Origin: Candidatus Nanosynbacter sp. TM7-075
GTDB lineage: Bacteria; Patescibacteriota; Saccharimonadia; Saccharimonadales; Saccharimonadaceae
Assembly (NCBI RefSeq): GCF_022828255.1
Contig: NZ_JAJQJW010000001.1
Coordinates: 1-64,000 of the forward strand
Direction: 5' to 3'
Length of the DNA stretch: 64,000 nt
Shown here: one piece after another, positions 44,856 through 55,383 of the stretch
How the letters are laid out: every line of letters starts with the position of its first letter
Position numbering within the stretch: position 1 is the first letter of the stretch
Translations under genes and position numbers: made by a program
Notes under the pieces: generated by a model
Database searches by the model: none
Seen by the model: only the letters and a program-made list of their open reading frames with translations
What the model was told of the DNA's origin: nothing

Positions 44856-44861
44856 ATGAGT

Positions 44862-45581
44862 ATGAACGATCGACAAATTTCCCAGCTTGAAATAGCAAAG
44901 ACTAAAGTTCGGCAGTTATTGGGCGGCGACACTTCGGGGCATGCCGATGATCATGTCGAGCGAGTAGCGTTGCTGGCGGAGCGTTTCGCTAGCGAATGCA
45001 GCGAATCAGTGAACCTGCAAGAAGTGTTATTGACGGCTTGGCTGCATGATGTTGATGATTATAAATTAGTCGGTAAAACGCAGGCGGAAAAATTGACGAA
45101 CGCAGTAGATATTATGGCGCAGGCAGAGATAGCTGATGATTTAAGTCAGGTTGTGCTGGAAAATATTGCGGCGATTGGTTATAGCAAACGGCTGAACGGC
45201 AAGCAGCCGCAGCGGCTGGCAGGGAAATTGGCGTCTGACGCTGATATGTGTGATGCTATTGGTGCGGTCGGCATTGAGCGGGCGTTGACTTATGCTTGTC
45301 GTCACGGCGGTCGGATTTTTGATCCTAAAGTTTGGCCGAATGTCAATTTGGCGGCGCACGAATATAACGCTGATGGCAATACGCATGACACTGACGGATT
45401 TATCAATCACTTCTTTGAGAAACTGCTGAAATTGAAAGGTTTGATGTTGACCGAGCCAGGACGAGCAGAAGCAGAAAATCGTCATCAAATTATGGTTGAT
45501 TTTCTTCGCACCTATTTTCACGAAAAGAATGCGCCCGAGTGGAGTGAGTTTTTGGAGGAATATTTACGTAGCATCAATTAA
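44862..45581 (+). CDS. HD-domain phosphohydrolase
   Basis: 239 residues from the start chosen by promoter spacing. The HD motif is spread over HADDHVERVA, AWLHDVDDYK and a later ASDADMCDAIGAVGI, typical of YedJ/YpgQ-like small HD phosphohydrolases that act on nucleotides or other phosphate esters. It has no membrane segment. It stands alone between the accessory island and the DUF488 gene. Confidence 0.85.
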   Translation: MNDRQISQLEIAKTKVRQLLGGDTSGHADDHVERVALLAERFASECSESVNLQEVLLTAWLHDVDDYKLVGKTQAEKLTNAVDIMAQAEIADDLSQVVLENIAAIGYSKRLNGKQPQRLAGKLASDADMCDAIGAVGIERALTYACRHGGRIFDPKVWPNVNLAAHEYNADGNTHDTDGFINHFFEKLLKLKGLMLTEPGRAEAENRHQIMVDFLRTYFHEKNAPEWSEFLEEYLRSIN

Positions 45582-45612
45582 ATATTGAAGAATGGTTAGC
45601 TTTCGCTTTTTA

Positions 45613-45641
45613 TTGATCTGATCAATAATTTGTAGTTATAT
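45613..45641 (+). promoter_or_regulatory. Promoter of the DUF488 gene (leaderless)
   Basis: TTGATC and TTATAT are 17 nt apart. The -10 ends 6 nt before the ATG at 45648. Confidence 0.5.
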
Positions 45642-45647
45642 GAAATT

Positions 45648-45995
45648 ATGACAAAGTATAAAATTGAACGGATTTATGAGTCGACCGCGTCGGACGATAG
45701 TTATCGTGTGCTGGTCGATCGATTGTGGCCGCGCGGAATTAGCAAAGAACGAGCTGCATTGAACGAGTGGAATAAAGAAATTGCCCCGACTGATGAATTA
45801 CGCAAATGGTTTAATCACGATCCAGAAAAATTCCCGGAATTTTCTCGCCGTTATATGAAGGAGCTGGATAATAATCCTGCGGCTGCCGAAGCGAAGAATA
45901 ATTGGGGTAAACAATCTGCAGTTACACTTCTATATGGCACCAAAGATACGGAACATAATCAGGCGATAGTTCTCAAAAAGTGGTTGGAAGATTAG
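45648..45995 (+). CDS. DUF488 family protein
   Basis: 115 residues of the small DUF488 family (YeaO-like). It shows RIYESTASDDSYRVLVDRLWPRG in shorter blocks such as VDRLWPRGIS, WNKEIAPTDELRKWF and VTLLYGTKDTEHNQA. The biochemical function is unknown in the family. It is free-standing with its own promoter. Confidence 0.88.
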   Translation: MTKYKIERIYESTASDDSYRVLVDRLWPRGISKERAALNEWNKEIAPTDELRKWFNHDPEKFPEFSRRYMKELDNNPAAAEAKNNWGKQSAVTLLYGTKDTEHNQAIVLKKWLED

Positions 45996-46037
45996 TCAAT
46001 CGCTAGAAGAATGCTTGCATAATTGGCGTATTTAGAT

Positions 46038-46043
46038 TGTAAT
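46038..46043 (+). promoter_or_regulatory. -10 promoter of uvrC (leaderless)
   Basis: TGTAAT ends 7 nt before the ATG at 46051. An overlapping TAATAT (46040-46045) is an alternative. No ribosome site is present. Confidence 0.45.
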
Positions 46044-46050
46044 ATATTTA

Positions 46051-47628
46051 ATGAATCAAGCACTGCAAGCCAAGCTAAAAACTTTGCCGCGAACGCCCGG
46101 CGTTTATTTTCATAAGTCGGCGAGCGGCGAGGTAATTTATGTTGGTAAGGCGGCGGTTCTTAAAAATCGCGTACGCCAGTATTTTCAAGATTCGCGCGGG
46201 CGAGACAATAAAACTATGGCGCTAGTGGCGGAGATTTTTGATACTGATTGGATTGAAACTGAGAGTGAGGTTGACGCGCTATTCTTGGAAAGCGAGATGA
46301 TCAAGCGGTATATGCCGCGATACAACGTTCTGCTGCGTGATGACAAATCTCAGATGTATGTTCGGATTGATATGAAAAGCGATTGGCCGACGGTTAGTTT
46401 TACGCGGAATCCTGCCGATGACGGTGCAGATTATTTTGGTCCGTTTTACAATGGTTTTGCGCTGAAAAAAGCGTTGCGCTATTTGAGGCGAATTTTTCCG
46501 TATCTCACTCGCCAAAGACGCCCTGGTCAATCAAAGTTGGATGAGGATTTGGGTTTAAGCCCGAAGATAAGTGATGGTTCGGACGCGTATAAAGCTAGTT
46601 TGCATAAATTGATAAGTTATATCAAGGGAAACCGCAAGGCTATTGCCGTGGAGCTGGAACGTGATATGAAAACGGCTGCGGGGCTTCATGATTTTGAGCG
46701 GGCGGCAAGTCTGAGGAATAAGTTGCGCGCCATGCAAGAACTTCAGCGACGCGTTATGTTTGGCGACAAAGAATTTTTGGATATTTCAAAAGACAAGGCG
46801 CTGGCTGATTTAGCAAAACTACTTGGCTTAAAAAATATTCCAGTGCGAATTGAGGGCTATGATATTTCGCATATGAGCGGACGTCAAGTTGTGGCGAGTA
46901 TGGTGGTCTTTACGAATGGTGCGAGCGATCGTGCGGAATACCGCAAATTTAAGGTGAGCGAAAAAAACGACGATACTGGAAATATGTATGAGGTGATTTT
47001 TAGGCGACTTGGCGAGCGAAATGTCAAAAGCTGGGGCTGTCCAGATCTGTTGTTGATTGACGGTGGAAAAGGTCAACTTTCGGCAGCGATTAAGGCAAGA
47101 GATGAGCGCGGAATAAAATTGCCGATTATTAGCATTGCCAAACGCGAGGAAGAAATTATTATTCATAAAACTGGCTCACAAATTGACGTAACGCGCATTG
47201 GAGAGTTGCAAAAATCTATTCATCAGGACATCGCTATTTACGAAGACAATGATGTGTATGTGGTAAATTTGCATCCTGCTCAGCGCAACGCCGGATCTCA
47301 TTCAAAGAATCTACGAGGCTCTGCTATCGATGACGGTTCCAGCCGGGGCAATTTTACAAAAAGTTCTATTGCGACGACGGATATTGTCAAACTTTTCCAG
47401 CGGATTCGTGACGAGTCGCACCGATTTGCTGTGAGCTATCATACGGCACTGAAGCGTCAAAATCAGACGAAAAACCAACTGGAAGAAATTCCGGGGATTG
47501 GTCCAAAGACGCGTGCGAAATTGTTGAGGAAGTTCGGTAGTGTGAAAAAAATTATCGAGGCGGATTATGCGGAATTGCAGGCGGAAGTTGGTGCGAAAAA
47601 GGCAGATTTGATTAAACGATTGTCTTAA
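46051..47628 (+). CDS. uvrC: Excinuclease ABC subunit C
   Basis: A dual-incision nuclease of nucleotide excision repair. The 525 residues have a GIY-YIG domain (TPGVYFHKSASGEVIYVGKA), a UVR motif (HDFERAASLRNKLRAMQEL), an RNase H-like domain (EGYDISHMSGRQVVASMV, DLLLIDGGKGQLSAA) and a C-terminal helix-hairpin-helix (LEEIPGIGPKTRAKLL). It is shorter than the usual 590-610 residues, mainly between the GIY-YIG and UVR parts, with no zinc-like Cys cluster there. Confidence 0.96.
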   Translation: MNQALQAKLKTLPRTPGVYFHKSASGEVIYVGKAAVLKNRVRQYFQDSRGRDNKTMALVAEIFDTDWIETESEVDALFLESEMIKRYMPRYNVLLRDDKSQMYVRIDMKSDWPTVSFTRNPADDGADYFGPFYNGFALKKALRYLRRIFPYLTRQRRPGQSKLDEDLGLSPKISDGSDAYKASLHKLISYIKGNRKAIAVELERDMKTAAGLHDFERAASLRNKLRAMQELQRRVMFGDKEFLDISKDKALADLAKLLGLKNIPVRIEGYDISHMSGRQVVASMVVFTNGASDRAEYRKFKVSEKNDDTGNMYEVIFRRLGERNVKSWGCPDLLLIDGGKGQLSAAIKARDERGIKLPIISIAKREEEIIIHKTGSQIDVTRIGELQKSIHQDIAIYEDNDVYVVNLHPAQRNAGSHSKNLRGSAIDDGSSRGNFTKSSIATTDIVKLFQRIRDESHRFAVSYHTALKRQNQTKNQLEEIPGIGPKTRAKLLRKFGSVKKIIEADYAELQAEVGAKKADLIKRLS

Positions 47629-47665
47629 GTTTTGGCGACCAATCGACAATAAAGCATAAATTATA

Positions 47666-47671
47666 TATAAT
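47666..47671 (+). promoter_or_regulatory. -10 promoter of the four-helix membrane protein and secG (leaderless)
   Basis: TATAAT ends 7 nt before the ATG at 47679. Confidence 0.55.
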
Positions 47672-47678
47672 AAGACTA

Positions 47679-48053
47679 ATGAAAAGACAATTTGCAACGT
47701 TTTTGATTCGGCTAATTCTTAACTCGGTAGGTATTTGGGTTGCGGTGCGGCTACTTGGAAATGAAACTCCAGGTGCAACCTCTGCGTGGACATTTATGAT
47801 GGCTGGGTTGATATTTTCGGTAGTGAATAGCGTATTGAAACCAATTGTTACAATTCTAGCTCTGCCAGCAATTCTATTGACCTTAGGATTGTTTACTTTA
47901 ATTGTGAACGGCTTTATGGTTTACATTTCGTTAGCTTTGGCGCCCGGGATTTCTATGACTTTTGCGCATTCAATTATTGCCGGGATTATACTGAGTTTGG
48001 TAAACTATATTATAAGTAGCGCGCTGGTTTTGCAGCGGGAAGAAAAGGAGTAA
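47679..48053 (+). CDS. Phage-holin superfamily IV-like membrane protein (YvlD type)
   Basis: 124 residues with four membrane helices and the family pattern of small DUF360/mycobacterial four-TMS holin-like proteins (VNSVLKPIVTILALPAILLT, LVNGFMVYISL). Most such chromosomal proteins are not holins; the function is unknown. The stop is followed after 1 nt by secG. Confidence 0.85.
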   Translation: MKRQFATFLIRLILNSVGIWVAVRLLGNETPGATSAWTFMMAGLIFSVVNSVLKPIVTILALPAILLTLGLFTLIVNGFMVYISLALAPGISMTFAHSIIAGIILSLVNYIISSALVLQREEKE

Positions 48054-48054
48054 T

Positions 48055-48291
48055 ATGTCAATTGATACAATTTTACCGTACGTGACGCTTGGATCTGCCG
48101 TACTGATGATTATCGCAATTTTGTTGCAACAACGAGGCGCAAGTTTGGGCGCAGGATTCGGCTCGTCTGGGGAATTATTCACTACTCGTCGCGGATTTGA
48201 TAAAAACTTGTTCGACGTAACTATTGTTTTTGCGGTGATTTTTGTGCTATCGATTTTGGCAAGTATGATTTTGCCGGGATTGCAAAAATAG
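48055..48291 (+). CDS. secG: Preprotein translocase subunit SecG
   Basis: 78 residues with two membrane helices separated by the family loop (LLQQRGASLGAGFGSSGELF, TTRRGFDKNLF). It is the accessory subunit of the SecYEG channel, the route for the signal-peptide proteins in this window. AAAAGGAG precedes the ATG. Confidence 0.94.
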   Translation: MSIDTILPYVTLGSAVLMIIAILLQQRGASLGAGFGSSGELFTTRRGFDKNLFDVTIVFAVIFVLSILASMILPGLQK

Positions 48292-48301
48292 GAGAATAGA
48301 T

Positions 48302-50092
48302 TTGAGCTCGGATAATTCGTCATGGAATCGTTTTGCGCGGCTAAAAGTTTCCAGTAAAGATGTCAATAAGCGTCTGCGTAAGATTGAAAAGGGAAGCTTG
48401 CGCCATGCACATAAATTCGTGACATCCAGGTTAGACCGTTTGTCTAATGTGCGACGTCGGGTTTCTGTCTGGATTATTCTAGTATTGGTGATGATTGGCG
48501 CCAGTGCGGTGCAGTGGCATATTTCTCGCAATTCTTTCACGACAATGGCGTACACTTCTGGCGGATCATACTCTGAGGGTGTGCTGGGTCCTTTGGAAAA
48601 CCTAAATCCAATTTTCGCAAAAACCAATGCTGAAAAATCCGCCGCGAAATTGCTATTTTCAAGTTTGTATCGATATGACTCAACGGGCAATATAAAGGCT
48701 GACATGGCGGACAGCGTCAGTGTGAACGATAAAGAAACTGAATATATAGTCAAACTGAAGAAAGGTCTGAAGTGGTCGGACGGACAAGACCTAACGGCGG
48801 ACGATGTAATCTTTACGTTGAAGCTATTGGCGAATCCAGAAGTTGGAGCTGAAATATCAGGCTGGAAATCCATAAAATTCGAGAAAGTGTCTGACGATTC
48901 GGTAAAGTTTATCTTGCCGTCGTCATATTCGCCGTTTGTCCACGCTTTGACATTCCCGATTATCCCTAAACATATATTAAAAGATGTTAAACCGTCGAAT
49001 TTACGTGAACATGATTTTAATAAGTCGCCCATATCCAGCGGTCCATTCGCCTTTAGATTGCTGCAGAATGTAACGAGCGATGGTAGTAAAAAAGTGCTAT
49101 ATTTGCAGTCGAATAGCAATTATTATGGCAGCACGCCTAAGTTAGAGCGATTCCAGTTGTACGCGTATCCGACACAGGATGATATTGCGAAAAGTTTGCG
49201 TACGCGAGAAATTACAGGAACTCCAGAATTGATTTATAACGATCAATCCGCCGAGGTAAAATCTATGTACGCTGCAGAAGCGCATTCTTTGAATAACGGA
49301 GTTTACGCGCTGTTTAATAACAACAGTCAGTTCTTGCGATCAAAAGCTGTTCGCCAAGCTTTGTCGCTCAGCGTTGATACGTCCAAGTTACGCCAATCTT
49401 TGTCATTATCTACAGAAGAATTATCTGGTCCAACGCTTAACAAATTCCTGGGAAAGAATTCGAATTCGTCTAGTTATGACGTCAAGAAAGCGAAATCTCT
49501 ACTTGACGCTGAGGGCTGGAAGAGTGTGAATAATGTTCGTCAGAAGGGAAATGATAAGTTAAAGCTCAACGTAGTTGTTTTGAAGAATAGCAATTACGAA
49601 AAGGTTGCCAGGTATTTGGCTCAAGTTTGGTATGATGAACTGAATATAGAATCGGATATTAAAGTTGTCGATCCGAACGACGCCACTCAAAATATTCTTC
49701 AGACAGTTTTGCAGCCGCGCAATTTTGACGTGCTGGTTTATGAGCTCTCCTTGGGTGGCGACCCTGATGTTTACGCCTATTGGCATTCTTCGCAGGCAAC
49801 CAATAATGGTTTAAATTTCTCCAATTACAATAACGCGATAGCGGACGATGCTCTGGAGAGCGGTCGATCTAAAATCTCGGCAAAGCAACGCGCTGATCGT
49901 TACGCGAAGTTCACTGCCATTTGGCAAGCGGACGCTCCAGCGATTGCCTTGTATCAGCCAAAGTTTGACTATATTCATATTCGGAACGTTAAAGCTCTCG
50001 ACGCAAGCACTGAAGTCGTCAATCCTGTCGATCGTTATGTCGATGTTCAATATTGGGCGACAGAGAAAAAGTCCGTTTACAAAACCCCGTAA
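48302..50092 (+). CDS. Membrane-anchored peptide-binding protein (SBP family 5)
   Basis: 596 residues of the OppA/DppA-type solute-binding family. It carries an unusually long cytoplasmic N-terminus (about 50 basic residues), one membrane helix (about 52-73) and then the binding domain with ENLNPIF, KLKKGLKWSDGQDLTADDVIFT in shorter pieces (LKWSDGQDLTADDVIFTLKL) and the late IYLYQPK-like ALYQPKFDYIH. The helix is a signal anchor rather than a lipobox. The start is TTG with GGAG 7 nt upstream. The permease genes are not adjacent. Peptide uptake would suit an amino-acid-auxotrophic epibiont. Confidence 0.9.
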   Translation: MSSDNSSWNRFARLKVSSKDVNKRLRKIEKGSLRHAHKFVTSRLDRLSNVRRRVSVWIILVLVMIGASAVQWHISRNSFTTMAYTSGGSYSEGVLGPLENLNPIFAKTNAEKSAAKLLFSSLYRYDSTGNIKADMADSVSVNDKETEYIVKLKKGLKWSDGQDLTADDVIFTLKLLANPEVGAEISGWKSIKFEKVSDDSVKFILPSSYSPFVHALTFPIIPKHILKDVKPSNLREHDFNKSPISSGPFAFRLLQNVTSDGSKKVLYLQSNSNYYGSTPKLERFQLYAYPTQDDIAKSLRTREITGTPELIYNDQSAEVKSMYAAEAHSLNNGVYALFNNNSQFLRSKAVRQALSLSVDTSKLRQSLSLSTEELSGPTLNKFLGKNSNSSSYDVKKAKSLLDAEGWKSVNNVRQKGNDKLKLNVVVLKNSNYEKVARYLAQVWYDELNIESDIKVVDPNDATQNILQTVLQPRNFDVLVYELSLGGDPDVYAYWHSSQATNNGLNFSNYNNAIADDALESGRSKISAKQRADRYAKFTAIWQADAPAIALYQPKFDYIHIRNVKALDASTEVVNPVDRYVDVQYWATEKKSVYKTP

Positions 50093-50103
50093 TCGGGTAT
50101 AAT
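50076..50103 (+). promoter_or_regulatory. Promoter of tRNA-Leu(GAG)
   Basis: TTTACA and TATAAT are 16 nt apart. The -10 ends 13 nt before the mature tRNA. Confidence 0.5.
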
Positions 50104-50116
50104 GGTAAGTGGCTAT

Positions 50117-50204
50117 GCGGGCGTGGCGGAATTGGTAGACGCGCTAGCTTGAGGGGCTAGTGAGCATTGCGCTCGTGGAAGTTCAAGTCTTCTCGCTCGC
50201 ACCA
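50117..50204 (+). tRNA. tRNA-Leu (GAG)
   Basis: 88 nt including an encoded CCA. The acceptor GCGGGCG pairs with CGCTCGC. The anticodon stem CTAGC/GCTAG encloses the loop TTGAGGG with anticodon GAG. A long variable arm is present (GTGAGCATTGCGCTC), as in class II tRNAs, and a T-arm with GTTCAAG. It is the first of three tRNAs within 440 nt. Confidence 0.95.
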
Positions 50205-50272
50205 AACATATTGCAATTATTGGATGAATTGTTTGTGATATGTTTTGTAAAATCTGATATAATAAAGGCGGT

Positions 50273-50346
50273 GGCGCGTTGGCGGAGCGGTTACGCAGAG
50301 GTCTGCAAAACCTTTTAGACGAGTTCGACTCTCGTACGTGCCTCCA
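50273..50346 (+). tRNA. tRNA-Cys (GCA)
   Basis: 74 nt including CCA. The acceptor GGCGCGT pairs with ACGTGCC. The anticodon stem GAGGT/ACCTT has loop CTGCAAA with anticodon GCA. A T-loop GTTCGAC is present. It has its own TATAAT at 50258-50263. Confidence 0.94.
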
Positions 50347-50470
50347 ATTTTTGATGAATAGTCCTGAGTATTGGGCTATTTTTTATTTTGCGAAATTATA
50401 CAATTTACTTAGCGGATATAGTATAATATAAGCAGTCTGGCGCGTAGGTGTCTGGATTGTATGTAAATAA

Positions 50471-50556
50471 GCGCGAGTGGCGGAATTGGTAGACGCGAGG
50501 GACTTAAAATCCCTTGACCAAAAGTCGTGCGGGTTCGATTCCCGCCTTGCGCACCA
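50471..50556 (+). tRNA. tRNA-Leu (TAA)
   Basis: 86 nt including CCA. The acceptor GCGCGAG pairs with CTTGCGC. The anticodon stem AGGGA/TCCCT has loop CTTAAAA with anticodon TAA. A long variable arm and GGTTCGATTCC T-arm are present. A TATAAT lies upstream at 50422-50427. Confidence 0.95.
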
Positions 50557-50603
50557 AAGTTGTAAAGAAAGTAATATTGAATAGGAAAGGGACAAGGTAA
50601 GAA

Positions 50604-51173
50604 ATGAGTCCATTGGTAATTGTACTTATTGTTACAGTGGTAGTTTTATTAGTACTCGTAGGAGTTGTAATCGGTGCGTACAATGGTTTGGTTGTATTGC
50701 GTAACCGCGTAGAAGAGGCGTGGAGTGACATTACTGTTCAGCTAAAGCGCCGAACTGATTTGATTCCAAATTTGGTCAACTCAGTAAAAGGCTATGCTAC
50801 ACATGAAAAAGAAGTGTTTGAGAAGGTTGCAGAAGCTCGTTCAGCAATTATGAATGCCGGCAGCGTGGCTGAAACCGCTAAAGCTGAAAACGCTTTGGAA
50901 GGCGCTTTGAAGAGCTTGTTTGCCGTATCTGAGGCTTACCCAGAGTTGAAAGCAAACCAGAACTTCTTGCAATTGCAACAAGAATTGGTTGACACTGAGG
51001 ATAAAATCCAAGCAGCTCGCCGATTCTACAACGGTGGCGTTCGCGACCTGAATACGAAGATTCAGACTTTCCCAACAAATATCATCGCGGGAATGTTTGG
51101 CTTCCAAGCTAAGGAATTCTTCGACGTTGAGGATCGTGCAAGCGTCGAAAATCCAGTTGAAGTAAAGTTCTAA
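50604..51173 (+). CDS. lemA: LemA family protein
   Basis: 189 residues. An N-terminal membrane helix (about 4-27) is followed by a long helical bundle with [25 protein letters not shown] split across [14 protein letters not shown] and [19 protein letters not shown], and the family [12 protein letters not shown] near the end. The role of LemA is poorly defined, but it is very often adjacent to htpX, as here, suggesting a joint membrane-quality-control function. A hairpin terminator follows. Confidence 0.95.
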   Translation: MSPLVIVLIVTVVVLLVLVGVVIGAYNGLVVLRNRVEEAWSDITVQLKRRTDLIPNLVNSVKGYATHEKEVFEKVAEARSAIMNAGSVAETAKAENALEGALKSLFAVSEAYPELKANQNFLQLQQELVDTEDKIQAARRFYNGGVRDLNTKIQTFPTNIIAGMFGFQAKEFFDVEDRASVENPVEVKF

Positions 51174-51188
51174 TCGAACCCTGAAATG

Positions 51189-51223
51189 AAAATCGCTCGT
51201 CTATTTTTGGCGGGCGATTTTTG
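51189..51223 (+). terminator. Intrinsic terminator after lemA
   Basis: AAAATCGCTCG pairs with CGGGCGATTTT (11 bp, one G-T). The 3' T-rich arm merges into the htpX extended -10. Confidence 0.8.
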
Positions 51224-51230
51224 ATATAAT
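51222..51230 (+). promoter_or_regulatory. Extended -10 promoter of htpX (leaderless)
   Basis: TGA-TATAAT starts at the end of the lemA terminator and ends 6 nt before the ATG at 51237. Confidence 0.65.
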
Positions 51231-51236
51231 TAACAT

Positions 51237-52112
51237 ATGTACAATGCAGTTTCTCAAAACAAACGCAACACAATATTAATTATGTCTGTGTTTGTGATAA
51301 TTATTGGAATTATTGGTCTGTTTATTGGAGCGGCAACTGATAGCTATTCATTGGCACTCATTATTTTTATATGTGCAATATTATATGCTTGGCTGCAATA
51401 TTTTATAGCTGGCAAGTTGGCTATGATGATGACTGGCGCTCAGGAAATTAGTAAAAATGACGCTCCTGAACTTTGGCGAGTAGTGGAAAATTTGTCTATC
51501 GCTTCTGGTATGCCGATGCCGAAAGTCTATATTATCGATGATCCAGCTCCAAATGCTTTTGCGACTGGTCGCGATCCAAATCATGCCATCGTTGGTGCAA
51601 CTACTGGGCTTTTGGATATTATGGACAAGCGAGAGCTGGAGGCGGTTATGGCGCATGAAATGAGCCACGTGCGAAATTACGACATCCGTGTGAGTATGAT
51701 TGCTTTTGGTCTGGTTAGTGCGATTGGTCTATTTGCAGATTTGGCACTTAGAATGATGTTTTATAGTGACGATCGTGACAGGGATGTCAATCCTATCATC
51801 TACGCTTTCGGGTTGATTGTGGGTATATTGGCGCCGCTTTTGGCAACGATAACTCAATTGGCGGTTAGTAGACAGCGTGAATATCTGGCAGATGCTTCGG
51901 GAGTGCTATTGACGCGAGACACTGAAGGGTTAGCAAGCGCGCTGGAGAAATTGCGCCAATACGGCAGACCAATGCAAAAACAAAGCTCTTCCACCGCCAA
52001 TTTGTTCATGAATAATCCTTTGAAGCCTGGATTTTTCTCAAAACTATTTAGTACTCATCCACCGCTAGAAGACAGGATTGCAAGGCTGAGAAATAACGCA
52101 ACAAAGATGTAA
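51237..52112 (+). CDS. htpX: Protease HtpX homologue
   Basis: A 291-residue integral-membrane M48 zinc metalloprotease for membrane-protein quality control. Two N-terminal helices are followed by the zinc motif MAHEMSHVRNYD (HExxH at about residues 140-144), two further helices, and the third zinc ligand region SRQREYLADASG. Its C-terminal STHPPLEDRIARL is conserved. It stands next to lemA. Confidence 0.96.
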   Translation: MYNAVSQNKRNTILIMSVFVIIIGIIGLFIGAATDSYSLALIIFICAILYAWLQYFIAGKLAMMMTGAQEISKNDAPELWRVVENLSIASGMPMPKVYIIDDPAPNAFATGRDPNHAIVGATTGLLDIMDKRELEAVMAHEMSHVRNYDIRVSMIAFGLVSAIGLFADLALRMMFYSDDRDRDVNPIIYAFGLIVGILAPLLATITQLAVSRQREYLADASGVLLTRDTEGLASALEKLRQYGRPMQKQSSSTANLFMNNPLKPGFFSKLFSTHPPLEDRIARLRNNATKM

Positions 52113-52114
52113 TT

Positions 52115-55208
<3,094 letters not shown>

Positions 55209-55227
55209 TCGCAGTGGGATATAAAGC

Positions 55228-55256
55228 TTGTGTTTTTTTGGGCGATAATGCATAAT
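55228..55256 (+). promoter_or_regulatory. Promoter of the candidate ncRNA upstream of the Mur ligase
   Basis: TTGTGT and CATAAT are 17 nt apart. The predicted start (about 55263) coincides with the first base of the long closing stem of the RNA. Confidence 0.5.
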
Positions 55257-55262
55257 TAAACA

Positions 55263-55357
55263 TGAGCTGGTACGCATAGGGGCATTCTCCTATGCTTGCC
55301 AATTGAAAGACAAACACATATTCAAATATGCCCCGGGTGGGCGCGTAGCAGCTCTTC
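55263..55357 (+). ncRNA. Candidate structured small RNA
   Basis: A region of about 95 nt with a strong predicted fold and its own promoter, between ligA and the Mur ligase gene. The closing helix is GAGCTG + TACGC (55264-55275) pairing with GCGTA + CAGCTC (55343-55354), 11 bp with one G-G mismatch. Inside is a hairpin GCATAGG/CCTATGC (55274-55280 with 55289-55295). Its loop side carries GGGGCAT (55279-55285), which can pair with ATGCCCC (55328-55334) to form a pseudoknot. I do not recognise the family. SRP, 6S and tmRNA hallmarks are absent. It could be an independent RNA or a cis element. Confidence 0.45.
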
Positions 55358-55368
55358 TATAATGCTTA

Positions 55369-55377
55369 TGGTATGAT
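55369..55377 (+). promoter_or_regulatory. Extended -10 promoter of the Mur ligase gene (leaderless)
   Basis: TGG-TATGAT ends 6 nt before the ATG at 55384. A second TATAAT at 55358-55363 directly follows the candidate RNA. Confidence 0.55.
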
Positions 55378-55383
55378 ATAGTT

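Noticed and set aside
55263-55357. SRP RNA, 6S RNA or tmRNA identity for the structured region
   Set aside because: There is no GGAAG-type SRP apical motif, no long open-complex mimic with a central bubble, and no tag-peptide frame or tRNA-like ends.
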